Source: Paenibacillus typhae
GTDB lineage: Bacteria; Bacillota; Bacilli; Paenibacillales; Paenibacillaceae
NCBI RefSeq assembly: GCF_900099765.1
Contig: NZ_FNDX01000018.1
Location: 40,240-104,239, forward strand
Length of the DNA stretch: 64,000 nucleotides
Direction of reading: 5' to 3'
The notes below the pieces were generated by a model that did no database searches, was not told the origin of the DNA, and worked only from the letters and a program-made list of their open reading frames with translations. Below, one piece after another: positions 34,258 to 41,815 of the stretch. Both the position numbers and the translations under genes were made by a program. Numbering within the stretch: the first letter of the stretch is position 1; every line of letters starts with the position of its first letter.

Positions 34258-35463
34258 ATGTCCCTGAATCAAAAAAGAAGCACGCTTGCGCTGCTGGCGC
34301 TTGCAGTCAGCGCTTTTGCTATCGGAACAACCGAGTTTATCAGTGTCGGGCTGCTGCCGCTGATCGCTGATGACCTGCATATATCCGTAACGGCGGCTGG
34401 ACTGACGGTCACCCTCTACGCTCTCGGCGTTACCTTCGGGGCGCCTGTCCTGACTTCCCTGACAACGGCGGTGTCCCGCAAAACACTGCTGCTGGCGCTG
34501 ATGATGCTGTTCATTCTCGGCAACAGCCTTGCAGCCGCTTCAAGCGGCATTGCCCTGCTGCTGACAGCCCGGGTCATCTCCGCCTTGTCCCATGGCCTGT
34601 TCATGTCAATCGCCTCGACGATCGCCGCAGATCTTGTGCCGGAGAACCGCAAGGCCAGTGCCATCTCGATCATGTTCACCGGCCTGACCGTCGCCACCGT
34701 AACAGGCGTACCGCTTGGCACGCTGCTGGGACAGCACCTGGGCTGGCGGGCAGCCTTTGTCGCTATTGCCGCTGTTGGTGTTGCTGCACTTGCCGCCAAT
34801 CTGCTGCTCATCCCTTCCGGATTACGCAAGGGTCAGCGTACACCCCTCAGCGAGCAGATCAAGCTGGTGACGAACGGGCGGCTGCTGCTGGCTTTTGCCA
34901 TAACAGCCCTCGGATATGGCGGCACCTTCGCCGTCTTCACCTATCTGTCTCCGCTGCTGCATGAAATCAGCGGCTTCAAAGAGCAGACCGTTGCCGTAAT
35001 CCTGCTCGTTTATGGCTTAGCGATTGCCGCCGGCAATATTATCGGCGGCAAAGCCGCCAATCATAAGCCGATGAATGCCCTGTTCTATATGTTCGCCATG
35101 CAGGCAGTTGTACTGCTCATCCTGACCTTCACAGCTCCGTTCAAAACCGCCGCACTCATCAGCATCATCTTCATGGGGCTGCTCGCATTCATGAACGTAC
35201 CCGGGCTGCAATCCTATGTTGTAATGCTGGCTGACCGCTACGCGCCTGGAGCCAGAGACATTGCCTCTGCGGTTAACATCGCCGCCTTCAATGCCGGCAT
35301 CGCCATCGGCGCCTATCTAGGTGGAATGGTCACAGAGCAGCTGGGCCTGATTCATACAGCCTGGGTGGGGTCGGTCATGGTGCTTGGAGCGGTGGTACTT
35401 ACCGCGCGGAGCCGTTCGCTCGAGCGCAGAGATGAACAGCTGACGCATCGTACAACTGCCTGA
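34258..35463 (+). CDS. MFS exporter (DHA1 family, AraJ/YdhP-like)
   Basis: A 401-residue, 12-helix drug:H+ antiporter-type transporter. The N-terminal GTTEFISVGLLPLIADDL signature defines the AraJ/YdhP/PbuE branch, and motif-C-like GVPLGTLLGQHLGWR is present. It is likely to export a small toxic compound, nucleoside or sugar. The ATG at 34258 is preferred over the GTG at 34249 because CAGGAG sits about eight bases before it. It forms an operon with the aldo/keto reductase, both facing the HxlR operators. Confidence 0.9.
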   Translation: MSLNQKRSTLALLALAVSAFAIGTTEFISVGLLPLIADDLHISVTAAGLTVTLYALGVTFGAPVLTSLTTAVSRKTLLLALMMLFILGNSLAAASSGIALLLTARVISALSHGLFMSIASTIAADLVPENRKASAISIMFTGLTVATVTGVPLGTLLGQHLGWRAAFVAIAAVGVAALAANLLLIPSGLRKGQRTPLSEQIKLVTNGRLLLAFAITALGYGGTFAVFTYLSPLLHEISGFKEQTVAVILLVYGLAIAAGNIIGGKAANHKPMNALFYMFAMQAVVLLILTFTAPFKTAALISIIFMGLLAFMNVPGLQSYVVMLADRYAPGARDIASAVNIAAFNAGIAIGAYLGGMVTEQLGLIHTAWVGSVMVLGAVVLTARSRSLERRDEQLTHRTTA

Positions 35464-35540
35464 TGGGGAAGTATCCATTTATTACACTGCAAGATCAACT
35501 AAATCCGGATTATACTAATCCGTCTCGGAGGTTATTTCTA

Positions 35541-36395
35541 ATGACACAGCATACAGCACAGCATTTGCAGGATACAACCGTATTAACGGGAGGCGTAAAG
35601 ATGCCGTGGCTCGGCCTGGGCGTATTCCAGGTGGAGGACGGCGAAGAGCTGGTGCAGGCGGTCAAATCGGCCATTGCCCACGGCTACCGGAGCATTGATA
35701 CAGCGGCCATTTACCAGAATGAGCGGGGAGTAGGACAGGCTATTGCCGAGGCACTGGCGGAGAACGGCCTGCGGCGTGAAGAGCTTTTCATCACCTCTAA
35801 AGTGTGGAATGCCGATCTTGGCTATGAGGAAACGCTGGCCGCCTATGAGGCCAGCCTGGAAAGACTCGGCCTGGAATATCTGGATCTGTACCTGATCCAC
35901 TGGCCGGTGAAGGATAAATACAAAGAGGCCTGGAGAGCACTCGAAACGCTCTTCAAGGCAGGCCGGGTTAAAGCGGTCGGGGTCAGCAATTTCCAGATTC
36001 ATCACTTGGAGGATCTGCTGAAGGATGCGGAAATCCGCCCGGCAGTTAACCAGGTCGAGCTCCACCCCTACCTGTCCCAGCAGGCGCTCAGAAGCTACTG
36101 CCGTGAGCAGGGCATTCAGATCGAGGCCTGGTCGCCGCTGATGCAGGGCGGGTTGCTTGATCAGCCTGACCTGCAGAGCATCGCTGCCAGAGCCGGAAAG
36201 TCAGTCGCCCAGGTTATTCTGCGCTGGGACCTGCAGCACGGCATTGTTACGATTCCGAAGTCAACAAAGGAGCTGCGGATTCAGGAGAACGCCGCGCTGT
36301 TTGATTTCGAGCTGAGCGATGAAGAAATGGCCGTCATCGACGGCTTAAACCGTGATCAGCGGGTCGGTCCGGACCCGGATAACTTTGATTTCTAA
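35541..36395 (+). CDS. Aldo/keto reductase (YvgN-like)
   Basis: A 284-residue AKR with the complete catalytic tetrad: Asp and Tyr in IDTAAIYQNE, Lys in TSKVWNADL and His in YLIHWPV, plus the C-terminal NADPH-binding IPKST. Closest in character to B. subtilis YvgN/YtbE, which reduce glyoxal and other aldehydes. GGAGG lies ten bases before the ATG. Its position after the exporter and under an HxlR regulator suggests a role in reactive-aldehyde or quinone detoxification. Its stop overlaps the stop of the opposite-strand AEC gene. Confidence 0.92.
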   Translation: MTQHTAQHLQDTTVLTGGVKMPWLGLGVFQVEDGEELVQAVKSAIAHGYRSIDTAAIYQNERGVGQAIAEALAENGLRREELFITSKVWNADLGYEETLAAYEASLERLGLEYLDLYLIHWPVKDKYKEAWRALETLFKAGRVKAVGVSNFQIHHLEDLLKDAEIRPAVNQVELHPYLSQQALRSYCREQGIQIEAWSPLMQGGLLDQPDLQSIAARAGKSVAQVILRWDLQHGIVTIPKSTKELRIQENAALFDFELSDEEMAVIDGLNRDQRVGPDPDNFDF

Positions 36396-37327
36396 GGCTG
36401 GACACTACCCACCGCCGTAATCAGCACCGGCAGCACCAGGAAAGAGGCCAGCGTGGTCCAGACGATGCAGCGCGACACCAGTGAAGGCGAGCTGCCGAAC
36501 CGCTCAGCCAGCACGACAGAGTTGACGGCGACCGGCATGGAGGCCAGAACCAGCAGCACCGAGAACAGGGTGCCGGAAATATTCAGCAGCAGCAGGACCA
36601 GCAGGGCAATCAGCGGTGACAGCAGCAGGCGGACGGACAGGCCAGTCCAGAAGGCCATCTGCACATTGCGTTCGGTGTGGCCGGCCTGGACCCTGACCAT
36701 TTGGGCGCCGAGAATCGCCAGGACCACAGGCGAATACGCACCTGCTACCATGGAGACGCCTGAGGCCAGCTCCTGCGGCAGCTGCAGGCCAAGCCCTCTC
36801 AGCAGCAGAGCGAGCAAAGCGGCATAGACGGCGGGAAGGGCAAAGACGGACTTCACTGCGCTTTTTACATTAAACTGTGACCGGGCTGCAAAATAGACGC
36901 CGATCGTATTCACGATCACCATCTGGACGATCACATAGACCGAGGCCTTGTCGAGTCCAAGCTGGCCGAAGGCCAGCAGGACAAGCGGCAGCCCGTAATT
37001 GACGCTGTTTGTGAAGGTGGAGATCAGGGTCAGCCCGGCTGCCTCCGGCGGAGCCAGCTTCAGCAGCCTGCCGAGCACCAGCGACACAACCCACAGGAGC
37101 AGCAGATTTAACAGCGCGAAGGCAATCGTCTGATATACATCGCCAAAGGAAATTTCGGCATTAGCCAGCGTATCCAGAATGATCGCCGGGGTCAGAAAGT
37201 ACAGATAAAGCGTCAGTAACGGCTTGGTGTCCAGATTCTTGTAGCGGGCCAACAGCGCCCCTGCCGTAACGGGGATGGCCAGCGGCACGATAACCTCCAC
37301 TAAGGTCGATAATACCTGCTGAATCAC
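36392..37327 (-). CDS. AEC (auxin efflux carrier) family permease
   Basis: A 311-residue protein with about ten membrane segments in two five-helix halves, as in AEC/BASS-fold carriers; TNSVNYGLPLVLLAFG in the first half is the typical substrate-site motif. The substrate is unknown (family members move malate, malonate or other organic anions). The GTG at 37327 is chosen because AGAGGAG precedes it by nine bases; a longer in-frame extension to 37420 begins with non-membrane residues and lacks a ribosome site. Convergent with, and overlapping by four bases, the aldo/keto reductase. Confidence 0.85.
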   Translation of the reverse strand: MIQQVLSTLVEVIVPLAIPVTAGALLARYKNLDTKPLLTLYLYFLTPAIILDTLANAEISFGDVYQTIAFALLNLLLLWVVSLVLGRLLKLAPPEAAGLTLISTFTNSVNYGLPLVLLAFGQLGLDKASVYVIVQMVIVNTIGVYFAARSQFNVKSAVKSVFALPAVYAALLALLLRGLGLQLPQELASGVSMVAGAYSPVVLAILGAQMVRVQAGHTERNVQMAFWTGLSVRLLLSPLIALLVLLLLNISGTLFSVLLVLASMPVAVNSVVLAERFGSSPSLVSRCIVWTTLASFLVLPVLITAVGSVQP

Positions 37328-37458
37328 GTTCCAGGACTCCTCTATGCTATAGTTATTCCCTACTATACCCCTGGAAGCAGGCAGCGTCCAAGATTTGGAG
37401 ACAATATGCTTAATAGACAACGCCTATGGAGAGACTGAATACTATAGGCAGGCACACC

Positions 37459-37497
37459 AAAAAATCCCTGTCCCCGGAATACCGGGAAACAGGGATT
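37459..37497 (-). terminator. greA terminator
   Basis: On the minus strand AATCCCTGT and ACAGGGATT arms enclose an inner CCCGG/CCGGG stem and are followed by TTTTTGG. It begins 8 bases after the greA stop. Confidence 0.9.
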
Positions 37498-37504
37498 TCT
37501 GTCT

Positions 37505-37984
37505 TTAATCTGCTTTGATCTCCAGGAGCTCATATTGAATGACACCCATAGGAGCGTTGACTGCTATAACATCGCCGACCTTTTTGCCGATCAGCTCTTT
37601 ACCCAGCGGGCTTTCATACGAAATCTTGTTGTTCAGCACATCGGCCTCAGCGGGACCGACTACTCTGTATTCAATCTTTTCGGCGAACTCCACATCGTTA
37701 AGGATGACAACGGTGCCTACACTCACGGTACTCAGATCCACACTGCTGGAGTCGACGATCTGCGCCTTGGTCAGCATCTTCTCCAGGATCATGATGCGGG
37801 TCTCCATGAAGGACTGATCTTCCTTGGCCGAATGATACTCGCTGTTCTCCTTCAGGTCGCCATAGCTGATCGCCAGCTTAAGCCGGGCTGCAAGCTCCTT
37901 GCGCCCTACTTCCTTAAGCTCTCTAAGCTCTTCCTCAAGCTTGGCCAAACCTTCTTTGGTCAAGAATACTTCTTCATTGGACAT
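37505..37984 (-). CDS. greA: Transcription elongation factor GreA
   Basis: A 159-residue factor that enters the RNA polymerase secondary channel and stimulates transcript cleavage in arrested complexes. The N-terminal coiled coil (1-75) carries the acidic tip in SYGDLKENSEY, and the C-terminal FKBP-like domain (80-159) ends with the family APMGVIQYELLEI. ATG 37984 is chosen over a GTG two codons upstream because AGGAG is eight bases away from it. It is monocistronic with a strong terminator. It may be a second greA paralogue, since Paenibacillus usually has one elsewhere. Confidence 0.93.
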   Translation of the reverse strand: MSNEEVFLTKEGLAKLEEELRELKEVGRKELAARLKLAISYGDLKENSEYHSAKEDQSFMETRIMILEKMLTKAQIVDSSSVDLSTVSVGTVVILNDVEFAEKIEYRVVGPAEADVLNNKISYESPLGKELIGKKVGDVIAVNAPMGVIQYELLEIKAD

Positions 37985-38049
37985 GATCACAACTCCTATT
38001 TTTGCCTGCTTTATTGTATTCTACCCTATATTCGTGTTCTGTAAAAGGA

Positions 38050-38078
38050 TTGACGAAAAGCAGCGCAGCTGGTAGATT
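38050..38078 (+). promoter_or_regulatory. Promoter of the ATP-grasp/esterase operon
   Basis: TTGACG (38050-38055) and TAGATT (38073-38078) are spaced by 17 bases. The start of transcription near 38085 lies upstream of the proposed ATT start codon at 38140. Confidence 0.6.
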
Positions 38079-38139
38079 AGATTAAATTAATCACACGGAT
38101 TGACTCGGAATTACATTTTAGCCAAAGGGGCTGGTCACC

Positions 38140-39309
38140 ATTAACTTTGTTTTCTTTTCCCCTCATTTCCCCAGAAACAGTGCTGATTTCTGTATCCAGC
38201 TGCAGCGCCAGGGGGTGTTCGTGCTCGGGATCGGCGATGCCGAATATGATCATCTGGAGGATCGGCTGCAGCTTGCGCTGACGGAATACTATAAGGTATC
38301 GGACCTCGAAAATTACGAAGAAATTTTGCGGGCTGTCGGCTATTTCACCCATAAATACGGTAAAATTGACCGGTTTGAGTCGCTGAATGAATACTGGCTG
38401 GAGCAGGATGCCGCGATCCGGACCGATTTTAACATCTACGGCACCAAAAACGATTTCGTCCAGAACCTCAAGCAGAAGTCCAGGATGAAGGAATTTTTCC
38501 GTAAAAGCGGGGTAAGCACCGTCCAGTTCTCGACCGGAACCACCCGTGAAAGTGTGAATGAATTTATTCAAAGCGCCGGATTCCCGCTGGTGGTGAAGCC
38601 TGACCTCGGCTCAGGAGCCAGCAACACCTTCAAGATCAGTAACGAAGCTGAGCTGCAGCATTTTTTTGACCACAAGCCTGCGGATGTTTCGTTTATTATT
38701 GAGGAGTTTATCGACGGAGTGATTCTTACCTATGACGGTCTGGTTGATCGAAATGGAGAGGTACGCTTTGCCGTCAGCCATCTGTTTGAGAACAGCGTCA
38801 TGGACGTCGTGAATACGGACAACCATCTCTATTATTTTTGTCTGAAGGACATTAGTCCGGAGGTTGAGGAAGCCGGAAGAAGCATCCTGAAAGCTTTTGA
38901 CATCAGGGAACGGTTCTTCCATATCGAGCTGTTCAAATCGAATAAGGAAGGACGGATCATCGCGCTCGAAGTGAATATGCGGCCGCCGGGCGCCTGGATG
39001 ACGGATGCCATTAACTTCTCCTATGATGTGGACGTGTATAAGGAATGGGCAGGGATGGTGGCCAGGAATGAGGTCGGCGGCCCGTATGAAGGCAAGTACT
39101 ACACCGGCTATGCCAGCCGCAAGCGGCACAAGCACTACACCCACAGCCATGAAGACATTTACCGTACCTATGGTGATAAAATCGTAAACTACGCAGAGAT
39201 CGAAGAGGTGTTCAGCAGAGCGATGGGCAACAGCGCCTATCAGTTCCGCTCCCCGGACCTTGAGACTGTCAGAGAAATCGTGAAGTATATACAACAAGAA
39301 GAAGGATAG
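38140..39309 (+). CDS. ATP-grasp carboxylate-amine ligase, apparently AUU-initiated
   Basis: A 389-residue ATP-grasp enzyme. An N-terminal Rossmann-like domain (NFVFFSPHFP, then GVFVLGIGDAEYD) precedes the ATP-grasp core with FPLVVKPDLGSGAS (Lys and Gly loop), the EEFIDG hinge and the metal site ALEVNMRPPGAW. It should form an amide or thioester bond with an unknown acid. The first canonical start in frame is GTG 38215, which would delete the first Rossmann strand; the frame stays open to a stop at 38119, and an ATT at 38140 has AAAGGGG at nine bases spacing and begins the expected N-terminus. The esterase gene starts one base after its stop. Confidence 0.85.
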   Translation: MNFVFFSPHFPRNSADFCIQLQRQGVFVLGIGDAEYDHLEDRLQLALTEYYKVSDLENYEEILRAVGYFTHKYGKIDRFESLNEYWLEQDAAIRTDFNIYGTKNDFVQNLKQKSRMKEFFRKSGVSTVQFSTGTTRESVNEFIQSAGFPLVVKPDLGSGASNTFKISNEAELQHFFDHKPADVSFIIEEFIDGVILTYDGLVDRNGEVRFAVSHLFENSVMDVVNTDNHLYYFCLKDISPEVEEAGRSILKAFDIRERFFHIELFKSNKEGRIIALEVNMRPPGAWMTDAINFSYDVDVYKEWAGMVARNEVGGPYEGKYYTGYASRKRHKHYTHSHEDIYRTYGDKIVNYAEIEEVFSRAMGNSAYQFRSPDLETVREIVKYIQQEEG

Positions 39310-39310
39310 G

Positions 39311-40072
39311 ATGTGCTTACGGATGAAGACAAGCTACCGCAAGGAATACAGCCGTCACCTGAACAGGGACATGGAGTATAAAGTATACGGCCACGCCGGC
39401 AAACCGATGCTTGTCTTCCCCACCTCGCTTGGCCGGTTTTATCAATATGAGGACTCGGGGATGATTGCGACCCTCTCCAGTTTCATCGAAGCGGGCAAGC
39501 TGCAGATCTGGGCCTGCGACAGCATTGATGAGGAGACGTTTTTCTCCTCCCACTGGAACCATGAAGATAAGGCGGTCCGGCATGAGCAGTATGACAAATA
39601 CATCACGCAGGAGCTTATTCCCGCTATCCTCCATGAGAGCAAAGGGAACAACGGCGGACATGATCAGAAAATCCTGATTTCCGGCTGCTCGATGGGCGCC
39701 TATTACAGCGGCAGCTTCTTTTTCCGTTATCCGCACTTTTTCGATACGCTGATCGCCCTGAGCGGCGTGTATTCCACTTATTACTTCTTCGGCGATTATA
39801 TGAGTGAAAATGTCTATTACAACTCTCCGCTCCATTACCTGCCGAACCTTGCGGATGAGGATTACCTGAACGAGTACCGTAGCAGCAGGATTATCCTGTG
39901 TGTCGGCCAGGGTGCCTACGAAGATGAAATGCTGCATGAAACCCGGCTGATCGAGGAGCTGCTTACGCGAAAAGGCATTCCGGCGCAGGTGGATTACTGG
40001 GGGTATGATGTGGATCACGACTGGTACTGGTGGAACAGGCAGATTTATTATTATATAAGCGGCGTTTTGTAA
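39311..40072 (+). CDS. Alpha/beta-hydrolase (esterase family) partner of the ATP-grasp ligase
   Basis: A 253-residue esterase-D-type alpha/beta hydrolase. The nucleophile elbow is GCSMG, and the late His lies in DVDHDWYWW, a position typical of the family; an acidic residue in the GQGAYEDEM region may complete the triad. No signal peptide is seen, so it acts in the cytoplasm. AAGGA overlaps the stop of the ligase gene, so the two are translationally coupled; ATG 39323 is an alternative start. A ligase-hydrolase pair suggests synthesis and trimming of one conjugate (inference). Confidence 0.85.
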   Translation: MCLRMKTSYRKEYSRHLNRDMEYKVYGHAGKPMLVFPTSLGRFYQYEDSGMIATLSSFIEAGKLQIWACDSIDEETFFSSHWNHEDKAVRHEQYDKYITQELIPAILHESKGNNGGHDQKILISGCSMGAYYSGSFFFRYPHFFDTLIALSGVYSTYYFFGDYMSENVYYNSPLHYLPNLADEDYLNEYRSSRIILCVGQGAYEDEMLHETRLIEELLTRKGIPAQVDYWGYDVDHDWYWWNRQIYYYISGVL

Positions 40073-40092
40073 AAATATTTACGCGAGCAGAA

Positions 40093-40118
40093 AGCCCCGG
40101 AGCCTTGGCTCCGGGGCT
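40093..40118. terminator. Bidirectional hairpin between esterase and DUF6509-like genes
   Basis: AGCCCCGGAGCC and GGCTCCGGGGCT form a 12-bp perfect stem with a two-base loop. T-richness is modest on both sides (TTTCTG on the minus strand). It lies between two convergent stops. Confidence 0.7.
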
Positions 40119-40143
40119 GCTTGGTTGTTAATGTGGCAATAGG

Positions 40144-40431
40144 TTACTCCGGCAGATGCTCCTTGCAGAACTGTGCCAGCTCGGCTTCCTCTTCATCCTC
40201 CAGGTCGAACTCCAGCAGTCTGCCGGTAGTTGTCTCCAGCAGATCGTAAGTGACCAGCACCGCTTCACCCGCTTCTGCCTTGACTACAGCACGTACAGAT
40301 ACCCCGTTCTCCTCGAACAGCTCATCCTCTTCCGGAATATCCAGATTAATCATGAACTCATACCGCTTGCCGCTCAGAATGCCAAACGGATCTTTAACAT
40401 CCTCGACCGTATAACTTGTAAATATCAGCAC
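40144..40431 (-). CDS. Small acidic protein, DUF6509-like
   Basis: A 95-residue cytoplasmic protein with a conserved N-terminus (YTVEDVKDPFGILSGKRYEF) and a strongly acidic C-terminal helix (LEDEEEAELAQF). I associate this pattern with DUF6509 of Bacillales, with moderate certainty; its function is unknown. It starts 17 bases after the rlmN-like stop and is probably co-transcribed with it. Confidence 0.75.
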   Translation of the reverse strand: MLIFTSYTVEDVKDPFGILSGKRYEFMINLDIPEEDELFEENGVSVRAVVKAEAGEAVLVTYDLLETTTGRLLEFDLEDEEEAELAQFCKEHLPE

Positions 40432-40448
40432 ATACGAACCTTCTTTCT

Positions 40449-41522
40449 TTAGATAGCTTCCTGGGTCTTCTTGATCTGCTTGCTGCGCAGCTGTCCGCAG
40501 GCGGCGTCGATGTCCACTCCATGCTCCAGCCGTGTGCTGACGCTGACTCCCTGCTTCTTCAGGGTATCAAAGAAGGCTCGCACCACTTCGCGGTCCGTCC
40601 GCTGGTACTGGCTGTGCTCATCGACCGGATTGTACGGAATCAGGTTGACATTAACCAGCTGCCGGCGGTGCTCGCCGATCAGCTCGGCCAGCTCAAGCGC
40701 ATGCTCCTGCCGGTCATTGATATCCTTCAGCAGAATATATTCCAGCGTAATCCGCCGGTTCGTCTTCTCCAGATAGTAGTCAATCGCCGGCATCAATTTC
40801 TCCAAAGGAATGGCGCGGTTAATCTTCATGATCGAGGTCCGCAGCTCGTTATTCGGCGCATGCAGCGAGATGGCAAGATTCACCTGCGTGTTGGCATCAG
40901 CAAATTCTCTGATTTTGCCGGCCAGGCCGCTTGTCGATACGGTGATGCCCTTGCCGGCGATCGCAAGTCCCTTATGATCCTTGACGGTTGTCAGGAATTT
41001 CAGCAGGTTCGTGAAGTTATCGAACGGCTCGCCGATCCCCATGACTACAACATGGCTGACCCGCTGGCCCAGGCCGGCCTGATCCAGATGCAGCTGGACC
41101 TTCATGATCTGCTCGACAATCTCTCCGCTCGACAGGTCACGGCTCTTTGCCAGCAGCCCGCTCGCGCAGAAGCTGCAGCCGATGTTGCAGCCGACCTGGG
41201 TGGTCACACAGACGGACAGGCCGTATTTTTGCCGCATCAGCACGGTTTCAATCAAATTGCCGTCATACAGGCGGAACAGGAACTTGACGGTACCGTCAGC
41301 TGACTCCTGCTTCACATGCTCCTCCATCGTCTGAAAGACAAAATGCTCGGACAGCAGCCGGACGCATTCCTTGTTGGCCTCTGTCATCTCTTCAAAATCA
41401 GTAACCCGTTTGCGGTACACATATTCCCAGACCTTGGCAGCGCGGGACTTCTTATGCCCGTGCTCCATCAGCCATGACGTCAACTCTTCTAAAGTTAATC
41501 CATAAATGGATTTTTTATCCAT
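40449..41522 (-). CDS. rlmN: RlmN/Cfr-family radical SAM 23S rRNA adenine methyltransferase
   Basis: A 357-residue dual-specificity-type methyltransferase. The radical SAM cluster motif CxxxCxxC is present as CNIGCSFC, preceded by SVCVTTQVG and followed by GIGEPFDN; the C-terminal methylated/resolving Cys is in DIDAACGQL. RlmN adds a methyl to C2 of A2503 in 23S rRNA (and tRNA A37). Several positions differ from the usual Bacillus RlmN ([11 protein letters not shown] instead of ASTLGGLKR), so this may be a second paralogue in the genome; a Cfr-like (C8) activity is less likely. GAGGTAAACC precedes the ATG. Confidence 0.88.
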   Translation of the reverse strand: MDKKSIYGLTLEELTSWLMEHGHKKSRAAKVWEYVYRKRVTDFEEMTEANKECVRLLSEHFVFQTMEEHVKQESADGTVKFLFRLYDGNLIETVLMRQKYGLSVCVTTQVGCNIGCSFCASGLLAKSRDLSSGEIVEQIMKVQLHLDQAGLGQRVSHVVVMGIGEPFDNFTNLLKFLTTVKDHKGLAIAGKGITVSTSGLAGKIREFADANTQVNLAISLHAPNNELRTSIMKINRAIPLEKLMPAIDYYLEKTNRRITLEYILLKDINDRQEHALELAELIGEHRRQLVNVNLIPYNPVDEHSQYQRTDREVVRAFFDTLKKQGVSVSTRLEHGVDIDAACGQLRSKQIKKTQEAI

Positions 41523-41815
41523 GGTTTACCTCTTTTCAAAACATTAAAGTTAAATCCGTTCCAACTTTCTATTGTAGCTTTCATAGCCTTATATGCCAAC
41601 AACAATATCTTCTCATTCTCTCAAATTTTACTTATTAAAACAAGAGCAATCCGCACTCCGGGAGCTTCAATTGCAAGATTACACAAAGCTTTCACAGGAG
41701 CGCTGATATAACAAACGTTTATGCACATAAAGAAGCAGCGTGTCCTGTAGAAGAAGCAGCGCTCCTGCTTCTTCTACAGGACACGCTGCTTGTACAGTTG
41801 GTTATTCAGGCTGGA
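41523..41815. other. 293-bp intergenic region with a large perfect hairpin
   Basis: No gene is visible. 41523-41730 is AT-rich and should hold the promoter of the RlmN-type gene. The right part holds a 27-bp hairpin described separately. Confidence 0.6.
41733..41791. repeat. 27-bp perfect inverted repeat downstream of the deacetylase gene
   Basis: Arms 41733-41759 and 41765-41791 are exact complements over 27 bases with a five-base loop. It starts 24 bases beyond the deacetylase stop and probably ends that transcript, but it has no clean T run (TCTTTATG on the minus strand) and is much longer than usual terminators. Confidence 0.75.

Noticed and set aside
38611..39297. 228-residue minus-strand frame opposite the ATP-grasp gene
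   Set aside because: The plus-strand ligase has all ATP-grasp motifs; the antisense frame has none.
40449..41522. True Cfr resistance methyltransferase
   Set aside because: Overall pattern and C-terminal DIDAACGQL surroundings are closer to RlmN; Cfr-specific stretches are not seen.
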